A model generated the notes under the pieces. It saw only the letters and a list, made by a program, of their open reading frames with translations, ran no database searches and had not been told where the DNA came from. A program made the position numbers and the translations under genes. Source: Arthrobacter ipis (GTDB taxonomy: Bacteria > Actinomycetota > Actinomycetes > Actinomycetales > Micrococcaceae). Taken from it: DNA of 64,000 nt. Each line of letters opens with the position of its first letter. Position 1 is the first letter of the stretch. Location of the stretch: the NCBI RefSeq assembly GCF_014694315.1, contig NZ_JAAOXD010000007.1:561121-625120 (forward strand). The letters are read 5' to 3'. This document shows, piece by piece, positions 40,686-48,728 of the stretch.

Positions 40686-40751
40686 CCCAAGTAGGTCGCA
40701 GCAGATGGCGTTCTGAGGGCTCAGAACGCCATCTGCTGCGACCTACCTGGG
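40686..40751. repeat. Perfect 27-bp inverted repeat (GTAGGTCGCAGCAGATGGCG family)
   Basis: The arms at 40691-40717 and 40720-40746 are exact reverse complements separated by only GG. CCC-A/T-GGG extends the stem by four pairs after one mismatch. It lies between the convergent aldo/keto reductase and TauD genes, 6 nt after the first stop. There is no T-run, so it is either a REP-like element, a protein-binding dyad, or an atypical terminator. Confidence 0.85.
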
Positions 40752-40779
40752 GGCGGCGCCCTCCCGGCGGGAAGCGACC

Positions 40780-41700
40780 CTAGAGCGGGGCGATCTCTGA
40801 GTACGTGGAGGCATCACCCTTCAGGGCCTGGCTCTGCTTGCCGTCCACGCCCACCGGGATGTCCCCGGCGATGGTGACGCGGTTGAGCTTGCGCGGCTGG
40901 CCGTCGTAGTTGTCCGGGGCGTAGTGCTGCGTGATCCGGTTGTCGAAGAGCACCAGCTGGTTCGGCTCCCAGTTCACGCGGACCACGTTTTCCGGACGGG
41001 TCACGTAGGCCTGGAGCAGCCGGATGATGTCCTTGGATTCGGTGTTGGACAGACCCACGATCCGCAGGCGCTGCGCGAAGCCCCCTATGAACAATCCGCG
41101 CTCGCCGGTCAGCGGGTGGACGCGGACCACGGGGTGGGCCGTCTCGAACTTGAGCCGCGTGAACTCCTTGCGTCGGTCCTCGGCGTTGGCGTGCTCCAGG
41201 TTCTTGGGCACCGAGTAGTCGTAGTCGTTGGTGTGGATGGCCCAGAGTGTGTCGGCAAAGTTCCGCAGCTCGTCCGGAAGATCGGCGTAGGCGCCGGCGG
41301 AGGAGGCGATCAGCGTCTCGCCGCCGTAAGCCGGCAGGTCGATGCTGCGCAGCGTGGACGCCTGCGGCGGGTTGACCACAAACGTGACATCCGTGTGCCA
41401 GTTGTTGGCCGAACCGTTCTCGCTGTCCACCGGCAGTACGTTCTCCTCACCCTCAACCGACGCAACGGTGGGGTGTGCCTTGGTGAGCGGGCCGAAGTGG
41501 CTGGCGAACTTCACCTGCGCCTCGTCGGTAAGGATGCTGGCTTCACGGAACACGAGGGCCTTGTGCTCGTTGAGGGCCGCACGGATCTGTGCGACGGTCT
41601 CCGCCGGCAGGTCGCCGCTGAGGTCCAGGCCGCGGATCTCGGCGCCGATGCGGGAGCCCAGCTTGGAGAATTCGAGCTTTGTTTCGGTAATGACAGTCAT
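40780..41700 (-). CDS. TauD/TfdA-family Fe(II)/2-oxoglutarate dioxygenase
   Basis: A 306-residue non-haem iron oxygenase. The facial triad is suggested by NNWHTDVTFVVNPP near 97-110 (His and Asp) and QHYAPDNY near 268 (His); the 2-oxoglutarate-binding Arg is in QPRKLNRVTI. The N-terminal GSRIGAEIRGLDLSGDL strand is the TauD hallmark. Members release sulfite from taurine or other alkyl-sulfonates or sulfates. Next to it is a sulfonate-type binding protein, so sulfur scavenging is the likely job. GAGGAAAG precedes the ATG. Confidence 0.88.
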   Translation of the reverse strand: MTVITETKLEFSKLGSRIGAEIRGLDLSGDLPAETVAQIRAALNEHKALVFREASILTDEAQVKFASHFGPLTKAHPTVASVEGEENVLPVDSENGSANNWHTDVTFVVNPPQASTLRSIDLPAYGGETLIASSAGAYADLPDELRNFADTLWAIHTNDYDYSVPKNLEHANAEDRRKEFTRLKFETAHPVVRVHPLTGERGLFIGGFAQRLRIVGLSNTESKDIIRLLQAYVTRPENVVRVNWEPNQLVLFDNRITQHYAPDNYDGQPRKLNRVTIAGDIPVGVDGKQSQALKGDASTYSEIAPL

Positions 41701-41733
41701 CGTTCTTTCCTCACTTTGTGCTGCGGATACTTT

Positions 41734-41764
41734 TTGAATCGTGCGGTTAGTTGAATCGTGCGGT
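41734..41764. repeat. Direct repeat TTGAATCGTGCGGT, two copies
   Basis: Identical 14-bp units at 41734-41747 and 41751-41764, 17 nt apart start to start, in the 78-bp gap between the binding-protein stop and the dioxygenase start region. Possible regulator site for the dioxygenase gene or a slippage product. Confidence 0.6.
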
Positions 41765-41778
41765 GCTTGGATCGGGCG

Positions 41779-42816
41779 TTACTTTGAAGCGGTCAGGAGA
41801 CCGTTGAACTCGTTGGTGTACAGCTTCTTGGTGTCCAGGCCGGACTTGATGATGCCAACGGACTTCAGGTACTCCTCCCAGCGGGTGAAGTCCTCGTCCT
41901 TGATTTCGCCCTTGGCGGGGACGCCCACGCTCTTCCAGTACTGCAGGGCGGCGGGGTTCTCGTTGCGGCCGCGTTCCTTCAGGATCTTGGTGAGCCGGGC
42001 AATGACGTCCTTGCGGGGCGTGGCCCGCTCCCACTCGATGGCCTTGGCCACGCCCGTGGTGAAGGTACGGACCGTGTTGGGGTTCCGGGCGAGGAAGTCT
42101 TCCCGGAAGACGTAAGGTCCGCCGGCAAACGTGCCGAACAGGTCGAAGTCGCTGAAGACGGACCGCAGCCCGCCGTTCGCGACGGCCCGGTCCTGCAGGA
42201 TGCTGCCGAGGGAGCCGGCGTCCACCTGGCCGCGGCGGATGGCTTCCTCCGTGTCGTTCGGCGGAACCACCACCAGCTGGACCTGCTTGATCTCGTCCGC
42301 GCTCAGACCGTTCTTGCGAAGGTAGGTGTTGATGACTGCCTCGGAGTGGGCGCCCAAGGTGTTCACGGCGATCTTTTTGCCGATGAAGTCCCGAGCCGTC
42401 TTGATCGGACTGTCCTCCTTCACGTAGAAGCCGTTGAAGGTCTTGCTGTCCTCGCCGTAGTAGTTGATGACGGCCTTCACCGGAGCCCCGGCCTCCACGA
42501 GCTTCACCACGGCGCCGGCAAAGGCGCCGCCGAAGTCGGTCTGGCCCGTCGCTGCGGACTGGATGTCCTGAGGGCCGCCGATGGTGTTGCCCACCCAGTT
42601 CAGCTTCACGTCACCCAGGTAGCCGAGGTTCTCCGCCAGCTCGGGAAGGGTCACGCTGTTGGCCCAGCCCTGGTAGCGGAGCTCCTTGACTTCGCTGGCG
42701 CCGGGAGCGCCCGTGCCGCCTGCGTCATCGCCGGCGGCGCTCCCGCCGCAGCCGGACACCGTCAGGGCGATGACGACGGCGGCCGCAGCACTCAGGATGG
42801 TCAGGTGTCGTTTCAT
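41779..42816 (-). CDS. SsuA/TauA/nitrate-type ABC substrate-binding lipoprotein
   Basis: A 345-residue secreted binding protein. The signal peptide ends in the lipobox VSGC near residue 20. The mature part has the NMT1/OpuAC-like layout: ELRYQGWANSVTLPELAENL, WVGNTIGGPQDIQSAATGQTDFGGAF, KTARDFIGKKIAVNTLGAHS, EEAIRRGQVDAGSLG. The ATG at 42816 follows AAGGAA; an upstream ATG at 42855 lacks one. No permease or ATPase gene is present nearby, so this is an orphan binding protein that must use components encoded elsewhere. The dioxygenase downstream suggests a sulfonate or sulfate ester ligand. Confidence 0.88.
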   Translation of the reverse strand: MKRHLTILSAAAAVVIALTVSGCGGSAAGDDAGGTGAPGASEVKELRYQGWANSVTLPELAENLGYLGDVKLNWVGNTIGGPQDIQSAATGQTDFGGAFAGAVVKLVEAGAPVKAVINYYGEDSKTFNGFYVKEDSPIKTARDFIGKKIAVNTLGAHSEAVINTYLRKNGLSADEIKQVQLVVVPPNDTEEAIRRGQVDAGSLGSILQDRAVANGGLRSVFSDFDLFGTFAGGPYVFREDFLARNPNTVRTFTTGVAKAIEWERATPRKDVIARLTKILKERGRNENPAALQYWKSVGVPAKGEIKDEDFTRWEEYLKSVGIIKSGLDTKKLYTNEFNGLLTASK

Positions 42817-43154
42817 TAGGGGTTCCTTCAGGGGTTGGTTTGGCTGGTTCGCCACGTTCGCTCCGGCCGCTGCAACGGCCGATGGATCGATGTAAGCGCA
42901 CTCGGACGACGCAGAAAAGTGCCCCGGTCACGGCGGGAAACCGTTGGAAATCCGCGGAAACACGGCGCAACAGCGGGACATGAGGCGCGCCGTTGCGGCC
43001 GGTGAATCCCCGTGACAGGCGGCAGCAAAGATCCCAGCGATGGGCGGTACACTGTGGGATTTGGGCGGTACACTGTGGCTTTTGTTCGTATTGGTCTGCC
43101 CTGCGGGGCCGATCTGCGTCGCGCATACAGGCGACCGCCCGATACGGTAGAACC
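42817..43154. promoter_or_regulatory. 338-bp divergent regulatory region with a 16-bp direct repeat
   Basis: No gene is seen. GGGCGGTACACTGTGG occurs twice without mismatch, at 43042-43057 and 43063-43078. The 21-bp spacing is two helical turns, which favours cooperative binding by one regulator. Each copy includes TACACT, so a promoter role is possible. The region separates the leftward binding protein and the rightward CitE-like gene, whose own TACGGT -10 is at 43143-43148. Confidence 0.65.
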
Positions 43155-44018
43155 ATGACGTCTTCTTCCACAGCCGAGATCACCCGGCAAGAACGCAATA
43201 TCCCCGCCGAGATCGCCCGCTCGTGGCTGCTTGTCAACGCAATGAAAACCGAGCTTTTCGACCAGTCCGCCGTGTCCCGCGCGGACTCGATCATCCTGGA
43301 CATCGAAGACGCCGTTGACCCCTCGCAGAAGGATGCCGCCCGCGAGAACGTGGTGAACTGGCTCTCCGCCGGCGGCCAGGCCTGGGTGCGGATCAACGAC
43401 GCCACCAGCAAGTTCTGGGCCGACGACCTCGCGGGCCTGCGTGGGACGCCGGGGCTGCTCGGCGTCATGCTGGCCAAGACGGAGTCGGCAGACCAGGTCA
43501 CCGAAAGCTTCCACCGCATGGACGGCAAGACGCCGGTCATCCCGCTCGTGGAATCCGCGCTCGGCATTGAAGAGGCCAACCACATCGCCAAGGCCCAGGG
43601 CGCATTCCGCCTGGCGTTCGGCTCCGGCGACTTCCGCCGCGACACCGGCATGGCGAACACGCAGGAGGCCATGGCCTACCCGCGCGCCAAGCTTGTCGTG
43701 GCCAGCCGGGTGGGCAACCTGCCGGGCCCCATCGACGGACCCACCGTGGGCACCAACCACCCGATCCTGCGCGAGCAGACCGGCGTCACGGTGATGATGG
43801 GCATGACCGGAAAGCTCTGCCTGGCCATCGACCAGACCAGCGTCATCAACGAGGTCATCAGCCCCACGCCGTCGGACGTCGCCTGGGCCACCGACTTCAT
43901 GGCCGACTTCGAGGCCAACGGCCGCGTCATCCGCGACGGCTCCGATCTGCCCCGCCTCGGCCGCGCAGAGAAGATCATGAAGCTCGCGGTAGCGTTTGGC
44001 GTGCAGCCCGCGCTGTAA
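43155..44018 (+). CDS. CitE-like CoA-ester lyase (HpcH/HpaI superfamily)
   Basis: A 287-residue TIM-barrel lyase. RSWLLVNAMKTELF near the start is followed by DSIILDIEDAVDPSQKDAAR at about 48-67, whose acidic pair helps bind metal, then AWVRINDATS, TPVIPLVESALGIEEANHIA and FRLAFGSGDFRRDTG. It is likely to cleave a citramalyl-, malyl- or beta-methylmalyl-type CoA ester; the exact ester is unknown. TACGGT lies 6 nt before the ATG with no ribosome binding site, so the gene is probably leaderless; a longer frame from 42993 would read through the repeats. Confidence 0.88.
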   Translation: MTSSSTAEITRQERNIPAEIARSWLLVNAMKTELFDQSAVSRADSIILDIEDAVDPSQKDAARENVVNWLSAGGQAWVRINDATSKFWADDLAGLRGTPGLLGVMLAKTESADQVTESFHRMDGKTPVIPLVESALGIEEANHIAKAQGAFRLAFGSGDFRRDTGMANTQEAMAYPRAKLVVASRVGNLPGPIDGPTVGTNHPILREQTGVTVMMGMTGKLCLAIDQTSVINEVISPTPSDVAWATDFMADFEANGRVIRDGSDLPRLGRAEKIMKLAVAFGVQPAL

Positions 44019-44045
44019 GCGCTATCAGTATTACCAGGAGGCCCC

Positions 44046-44987
44046 GTGACCGATACCCGTTATCTGGTGCACGGGGTCTTTTGGGATGGGCCGCCGGCCG
44101 TTTCCGCAGCGTCCGACGGCGGCAGGCCCGTTTTGCGCCTCCAGCACCATTCCGGCGGGTTCAGTGAGATGGCGCTCGACGCCGGCACCCGCCTCGGGTT
44201 CCGCGTTGCGGACGGCGGCAAGCACTGCCTCGGCCACACCAGGGTCTTCTCCGCCGCCGAGCGCCGGCACGTCACCTGCCCGGACAGTGCCCACGAGGTC
44301 CGGGGCAGCCAGTGTGAGCCCTGCCAGTTGGCAGACGACACCCGGCTGACCCACGACTTCCACCGTGGCGGACGGGTCCCGGCCGGCCTCCGGGACTATC
44401 TCATGCAGCCGCACTGGCTCTACGTCGCCACGTTCGCCAACGGTGCCAGCAAAATCGGCACGGCCTCCCAGCCGCGCAAATGGAACCGGCTGGCTGAGCA
44501 GGGTGCCGTGGTGGCCCGTTACGTCGCCCTGGCGGAGGACGGGCGGCTGGTGCGCGTCCTTGAGGACCTGGCCACGAGCGAAGCGGGCCTTGCCCAGCAG
44601 GTGCGGGGCACGGCGAAGGCCGCCGCCCTGACGGATCCGCTTCCCGCCCATGAGCTTGACCTCCTCAACCGGCGCCGGGCGGAGGATGTCCGGACACTGT
44701 TGGCGGGCACCGCCGTCGGGGGTTTTGCCATTGTGGATGAGGAGTGGATCCGCCCGGCGCAGGCCGCAGAGCTGTGCGCAGCTGGTTCCCGGCAGGCCTA
44801 CCCGCACGGAATGCACGGCGGAAGCCACGGCTTCACCCTCAGGGCCCTGTGCGGCAGCCAAGGCCTGGCCGGCCTGGACGGATCGGAGCTCGACTTCGTG
44901 GTGAACCTCGGGCTGCTGAAGGGGCGCCTGGTGGAACCGGGGGAGTACAGCTCGGAGGTGCCGGCGGTGCAGGAAGCGCTGTTCTGA
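44046..44987 (+). CDS. DUF2797 domain protein
   Basis: A 313-residue protein of the DUF2797 type. HLTCPD-like cysteine positions (HVTCPDSAHEV, SQCEPCQLADDT) near 76-98 resemble a zinc-binding knuckle. HWLYVATFANGASKIGTASQ near 122-141 resembles the GIY-YIG opening strand pair, with K-I-G and the following RKWNRLAEQG. The family's biochemical role is not established; a nuclease-like fold is plausible but the catalytic residues are not certain. The GTG start has AGGAGG. It is followed by a small membrane protein. Confidence 0.8.
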   Translation: MTDTRYLVHGVFWDGPPAVSAASDGGRPVLRLQHHSGGFSEMALDAGTRLGFRVADGGKHCLGHTRVFSAAERRHVTCPDSAHEVRGSQCEPCQLADDTRLTHDFHRGGRVPAGLRDYLMQPHWLYVATFANGASKIGTASQPRKWNRLAEQGAVVARYVALAEDGRLVRVLEDLATSEAGLAQQVRGTAKAAALTDPLPAHELDLLNRRRAEDVRTLLAGTAVGGFAIVDEEWIRPAQAAELCAAGSRQAYPHGMHGGSHGFTLRALCGSQGLAGLDGSELDFVVNLGLLKGRLVEPGEYSSEVPAVQEALF

Positions 44988-45019
44988 GGTCCGGCACCAT
45001 GACTGGGTAAACTGGCACG

Positions 45020-45244
45020 GTGCTGCATCAATTCTGGGTCACCGCCCCCAAGTCCTATAAAATCCTGGTCTTCACCGCGATGGGCCTCATCGCCGCCGGT
45101 CTGATCCTCAACATCGTGGGCAACGTCACGGCCAACCAGGTGCTGATGATCGCGTCCCTGCCGGTGATCGGCCTGGGCCTCGTGCTGCACATGGTCGGCA
45201 TGGTGGTCCGCGGCCAGACGGTCCGCAAGAACATCCCGAAATAG
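45020..45244 (+). CDS. DUF3188-like small membrane protein
   Basis: A 74-residue protein with two membrane helices: YKILVFTAMGLIAAGLILNIVG-like at about 14-35 and VLMIASLPVIGLGLVLHMVG-like at about 42-61. A basic C-tail ends in RGQTVRKNIPK. It matches small actinobacterial membrane proteins annotated as DUF3188, from memory. TAAACT at 45008-45013 is 6 nt before the GTG, so it is leaderless. Function unknown. Confidence 0.8.
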   Translation: MLHQFWVTAPKSYKILVFTAMGLIAAGLILNIVGNVTANQVLMIASLPVIGLGLVLHMVGMVVRGQTVRKNIPK

Positions 45245-45279
45245 GGGACCTGAACGCACGCCCCGATAGGCTGGAACCC

Positions 45280-45741
45280 ATGACTATCAATCCGGACCTG
45301 CAGGGGCGAAGCTACCCTGCCGCTGAGGTGTATGACGTTGGCCGCGAGAAAATCCGCGAGTTCGCCCGCGCCGTCAAGGCCACCCACCCCGCCCACTTCG
45401 ATGTCGACGCCGCGCAGGGCCTTGGCCACCCCGACCTCGTGGCACCGCCCACGTTCGCGATCATCATCGCGCAGCGCGCCGACGCCCAGCTGATCGAGGA
45501 TCCGGAGGCCGGCATCGACTTCTTCCGCGTCGTCCACGCGGACCAGCGCTTCACCCACCACCGCCCCATCTTTGCCGGGGACCGGCTCGTGGCGGAACTG
45601 CACGTCGACGGCGTGCGCGCGATGGGTGGAGGAGCCATGATCACCACCCGCAGCGAGATTTTTGCCCTGACGGACGGGGACGGGCGCGAGCCGGTAGCCA
45701 CCACCAAGTCATCCATCCTGGTCCGCGGAGAGGGACAGTAG
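45280..45741 (+). CDS. HadA-like MaoC-family dehydratase subunit
   Basis: A 153-residue hot-dog-fold protein with the N-terminal dehydratase domain seen in mycobacterial HadA/HadC: YPAAEVYDVGREKIREFARAV at about 11-31, LVAPPTFAIIIAQRAD near 62, VVHADQRFTHHRPIFAGDRL near 89. Its partner gene lies 2 nt downstream and supplies the catalytic hydratase motif. In mycolate-containing genera such pairs dehydrate 3-hydroxyacyl-ACP. Arthrobacter relatives lack mycolates, so a general acyl-ACP or acyl-CoA role is more likely. TAGGCT 7 nt before the ATG suggests leaderless transcription. Confidence 0.85.
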   Translation: MTINPDLQGRSYPAAEVYDVGREKIREFARAVKATHPAHFDVDAAQGLGHPDLVAPPTFAIIIAQRADAQLIEDPEAGIDFFRVVHADQRFTHHRPIFAGDRLVAELHVDGVRAMGGGAMITTRSEIFALTDGDGREPVATTKSSILVRGEGQ

Positions 45742-45743
45742 CC

Positions 45744-46181
45744 ATGAGCCCCACATTCGAAGAACTCAGCGTCGGCCAGGACATCGGCGGCCGCAGCATC
45801 GAGGTGACCCGGCAGGACCTGGTCAAGTACGCCGGCGCCTCGGGCGACTTCAACCCCATCCACTGGAACGAGACCTTCGCCACGGGCGTTGAGCTTCCCG
45901 GCGTCATCGCCCACGGCATGTTCACCATGGGCGCCGCCGTGCAGCTGGTCAGCGACTGGGCCGGTGACCCGGCCGCCGTCGTCGACTACCAGACCCGCTT
46001 CACCAAGCCGGTGCTGGTCACCGACACCACGGGAACCGGCGACGCCGGTGCCGTGATCGACGTCAGCGGCGCGGTCGGCGCGCTGGATGCCGATGCGCGC
46101 ACCGCGCGCGTGGACCTCACTGTGGTGTTCGGCGGTCAGAAGGTCCTCATGAAAGCCCAGGCCCTCGTCCGGTTGGCGTGA
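45744..46181 (+). CDS. HadB-like MaoC-family hydratase/dehydratase subunit
   Basis: A 145-residue hot-dog protein with the hydratase-2 motif: VKYAGASGDFNPIHWNETFA at about 28-47, where Asp and His form the catalytic dyad, followed by PGVIAHGMFTMG near 53. It is expected to form a heterodimer with the gene 2 nt upstream. MurB follows one nucleotide later; this HadA-HadB-murB order is conserved in many actinobacteria, from memory. Confidence 0.88.
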   Translation: MSPTFEELSVGQDIGGRSIEVTRQDLVKYAGASGDFNPIHWNETFATGVELPGVIAHGMFTMGAAVQLVSDWAGDPAAVVDYQTRFTKPVLVTDTTGTGDAGAVIDVSGAVGALDADARTARVDLTVVFGGQKVLMKAQALVRLA

Positions 46182-46182
46182 C

Positions 46183-47256
46183 GTGATGGTGACCCCTCCA
46201 ATGCTTTCCGATCTGACCACGGCCGCAGTCGGCGGTCCCGCCGGCAAATACGTCGAGGCCCGCACCGAGGCCGAGATCATCGAGGCGGTGCGTGCAGCGG
46301 ACGCCGCCGGTGAGCAGCTGCTGATCATCGGCGGCGGTTCCAACCTGCTGATTTCCGACGACGGGTTCCCCGGAACCGTCCTGAAGATCGCCTCGGAGGG
46401 GTTTACCGTCAACGCGGAGGACTCCTGCGGCGGCGTATCCGTGGTGGTCCAGGCGGGCCACAACTGGGACGCGCTTGTACAGCACGCCGTGCTCCACGCC
46501 TGGTCCGGCATTGAAGCGCTGTCCGGGATCCCCGGCGCCACCGGAGCCACCCCGGTGCAGAACGTCGGTGCCTACGGCGCGGACGTGTCGCAGACCATCG
46601 CCGCGGTCCGCACCTGGGACCGGGAGCGCAACGCTGTGAAGACCTTCACCAACTCGGAGCTGAAATTCGGGTACCGGGATTCGATCCTCAAGCAGACCAC
46701 CGTCAACGGCTCTCCGCGCTACGTGGTGCTGACCGTCGAGTTCCAGCTGCCGCTGGGCCGCATGAGCGCACCCATCCGCTATGCCGAGCTGGCGCGGGTC
46801 CTGGGCGTGGAGCAGGGCAAGCGTGCCTACTCGAACGACGTCCGCCGGGAGGTGCTGCGGCTGCGCGCGTCCAAGGGCATGGTGCTGGACCCGGCGGACC
46901 GCGACACCTATTCCACGGGCTCCTTCTTCACCAACCCGATCGTGCCGTCTTCTGTGGCGGACGGATTGCCCGAAAACGCCCCACGCTACCCGGGCGGCTC
47001 CGATGGCGCGGTCAAACTGTCCGCGGCGTGGCTGATCGACAACGCCGGATTCGGCAAGGGCTTCGGGCTGGAGGACGGGAGCGTCTCCGGCGGCCGGGCC
47101 TCGCTGTCCACGAAGCACACCCTGGCCATCACCAACCGCGGCTCGGCCAGCGCCACCGACATGGTGGCGATCGCACGCGAGGTGCGTGCCGGCGTCGTCG
47201 GGCGTTTTGGCATCGAACTGCACCCCGAACCGCTCCTGATCGGTCTCTCGCTCTAG
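46183..47256 (+). CDS. murB: UDP-N-acetylenolpyruvoylglucosamine reductase
   Basis: A 357-residue FAD enzyme that makes UDP-MurNAc for peptidoglycan with NADPH. Motifs are GGGSNLLISDDGF near 48-60 (FAD), GIPGATGATPVQNVGAYGAD near 115-134, TYSTGSFFTNPIV near 243 with the catalytic Ser, SAAWLIDNAGFGKG near 282, and the C-terminal FGIELHPEPLLIG with the catalytic Glu. Start candidates GTG 46183 and ATG 46186 are adjacent; neither has a clear ribosome binding site and translation probably follows from the HadB-like gene. Confidence 0.93.
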   Translation: MMVTPPMLSDLTTAAVGGPAGKYVEARTEAEIIEAVRAADAAGEQLLIIGGGSNLLISDDGFPGTVLKIASEGFTVNAEDSCGGVSVVVQAGHNWDALVQHAVLHAWSGIEALSGIPGATGATPVQNVGAYGADVSQTIAAVRTWDRERNAVKTFTNSELKFGYRDSILKQTTVNGSPRYVVLTVEFQLPLGRMSAPIRYAELARVLGVEQGKRAYSNDVRREVLRLRASKGMVLDPADRDTYSTGSFFTNPIVPSSVADGLPENAPRYPGGSDGAVKLSAAWLIDNAGFGKGFGLEDGSVSGGRASLSTKHTLAITNRGSASATDMVAIAREVRAGVVGRFGIELHPEPLLIGLSL

Positions 47257-47276
47257 GTCTGGTGGCGCCTGCTCCG

Positions 47277-47297
47277 GTAACCGGGTTGTTCGGTTAC
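47277..47297 (+). terminator. Small hairpin after murB
   Basis: GTAACCG (47277-47283) and CGGTTAC (47291-47297) form a 7-bp stem with a 7-nt loop. There is no T-run. It precedes the TAGGAT -10 of the next gene by 9 nt. Confidence 0.4.
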
Positions 47298-47318
47298 GGG
47301 GAGCCCTAGGATGGGTCC

Positions 47319-48425
47319 ATGGCAGCAGCGGTGCGGATCCGGGTTACGCCCAGGGTGATGGGCCGGCTGAGGCTGGCGTCGCAGGGCCTGCTGGGGACCG
47401 GATTCACCGGGGTGCCGGAGGCAGTCCGCTCGATGACCGCGATGCAGGCCCAGGATCTCCAAGCGGCGCTGTGGGCGGTGGGTGCCCGGGTTCCCGGCGC
47501 CGGCTTGAGCGACGTTCGCCGTGCCCTGGATGACGGGTCCGTGGTCCGGTCATGGCCCATGCGGGGCACGCTGCACCTGCTGGCTCCCGAGGATTTGCGC
47601 TGGATCCTGAACATCACCAAAGCTCGGATGATCCAAGGCACGGGCGGCCGGCACCGGCAACTGGAAATCACCGGCAGCGACGTCGAAGCGTGCCGGCATG
47701 TTGCCCTCGGCCTGGTCGACGGCGGACGGGCCGCCAGCCGGGAGGAGCTGTTCGCGGCCTTCGAAGCGGCCGGACAGGTCACTAAGGCGCAGCGCGGGAT
47801 CCACCTGCTGTGGATGCTGTGCCAGAGCGCCACGCTGGTGCCCGGGCCGCTCCACGGCAACCAGCAGAAGTTCGCTGCGTTCAGCCACTGGATCACAACG
47901 TCCCGTGACCTGGGCCGTGAGGAGGGGATCGCCGAGCTGCTGCTGAGGTACCTGCGCGGCCACGGACCCGCAACGTTGCGCGACTTCGCGTGGTGGTCCA
48001 GCATTCCTGTGACTGAGGTGCGGCGAGCCCTGCCAGCGGTGAACAGCGATTTGGTGGAGCTTGAGTACGACGGGCTTCAGTACTGGATGTCACCGGAGGC
48101 CGCAGCACTGCTGGACGACGGGGTGCCGGGACAACGCACGGTTCTTGCTCTTCCGGGGTTCGATGAGTTTGTCCTCGGCTACACGGACCGGAGCGTCGTG
48201 TTGCCGCCCGAGCATGCGCAGAAGATCGTTCCTGGCGGGAACGGCGTGTTCAAGAAGGCCGTCGTGGCCGGCGGCGAAGTGACCGGCACCTGGGCGAGGG
48301 AGGGTAGCGGGCGGAAGGCCGCCGTCGTGCACGTTCCCTTCGATGAGACCAAGCCCCTGGGGCCGGCGGCCCTGGCGGGTTTCCGCCGGGCAGCGGAACG
48401 GTACGAGCGGTTCCTCGCGTCCTGA
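47319..48425 (+). CDS. Winged-helix DNA-binding domain protein (YcaQ/HTH_42-like)
   Basis: A 368-residue protein of the winged-helix family that includes YcaQ/AlkX-type glycosylases. AMQAQDLQAALWAVGAR near 44-60 opens the conserved region, SWPMRGTLHLLAPEDLRWIL near 78-97 is the family hallmark, and ATLRDFAWWSSIPVTEVRRAL near 219 is the repeated wing-helix unit, with PGFDEFVLGYTDRS near 279. Related proteins act on DNA interstrand crosslinks; that activity is inferred. TAGGAT at 47307-47312 is 6 nt before the ATG, so it is leaderless. Confidence 0.82.
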   Translation: MAAAVRIRVTPRVMGRLRLASQGLLGTGFTGVPEAVRSMTAMQAQDLQAALWAVGARVPGAGLSDVRRALDDGSVVRSWPMRGTLHLLAPEDLRWILNITKARMIQGTGGRHRQLEITGSDVEACRHVALGLVDGGRAASREELFAAFEAAGQVTKAQRGIHLLWMLCQSATLVPGPLHGNQQKFAAFSHWITTSRDLGREEGIAELLLRYLRGHGPATLRDFAWWSSIPVTEVRRALPAVNSDLVELEYDGLQYWMSPEAAALLDDGVPGQRTVLALPGFDEFVLGYTDRSVVLPPEHAQKIVPGGNGVFKKAVVAGGEVTGTWAREGSGRKAAVVHVPFDETKPLGPAALAGFRRAAERYERFLAS

Positions 48426-48443
48426 CGCCCTCCCGCCATCGCA

Positions 48444-48708
48444 ACCGCCCGGGCGCAGACGCAAAAAAACATGACCGGTCCGGCCCCGCATGACGTACGC
48501 CAACCGAAGAGGTGCTGTTGGCTGAGCGTGCCCGCGAGACGCTCTGACCGAGGAGGGGTGGGTCGTCCTGCGGCTTGATTGGCAGCATCTGGCGTCTCCC
48601 GCTGCCGTCAAACTGCGTGTCCTGGCCTCGACCGCCCGGGCGCAGGCGCAAAACCGGCCCCGCCCCGCATGAACGGCCAGGGCGGGCAGGTCGTGCGGGG
48701 CAGGGCCG
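48444..48708. repeat. Intergenic region with a duplicated segment and a terminator hairpin
   Basis: The 303-bp gap between two convergent genes has no gene. ACCGCCCGGGCGCAG is found at 48444-48458 and 48631-48645, and the homology continues through CGCAAAA and CCGCATGA (to 48493 and 48672). The second copy's end forms the left arm CCGGCCCCGCCCCGC (48654-48668) of a hairpin with GCGGGGCAGGGCCGG (48694-48708), a likely terminator for the leftward asd. Confidence 0.65.
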
Positions 48709-48728
48709 GTTGAGTGGGGCGAAGCTGG

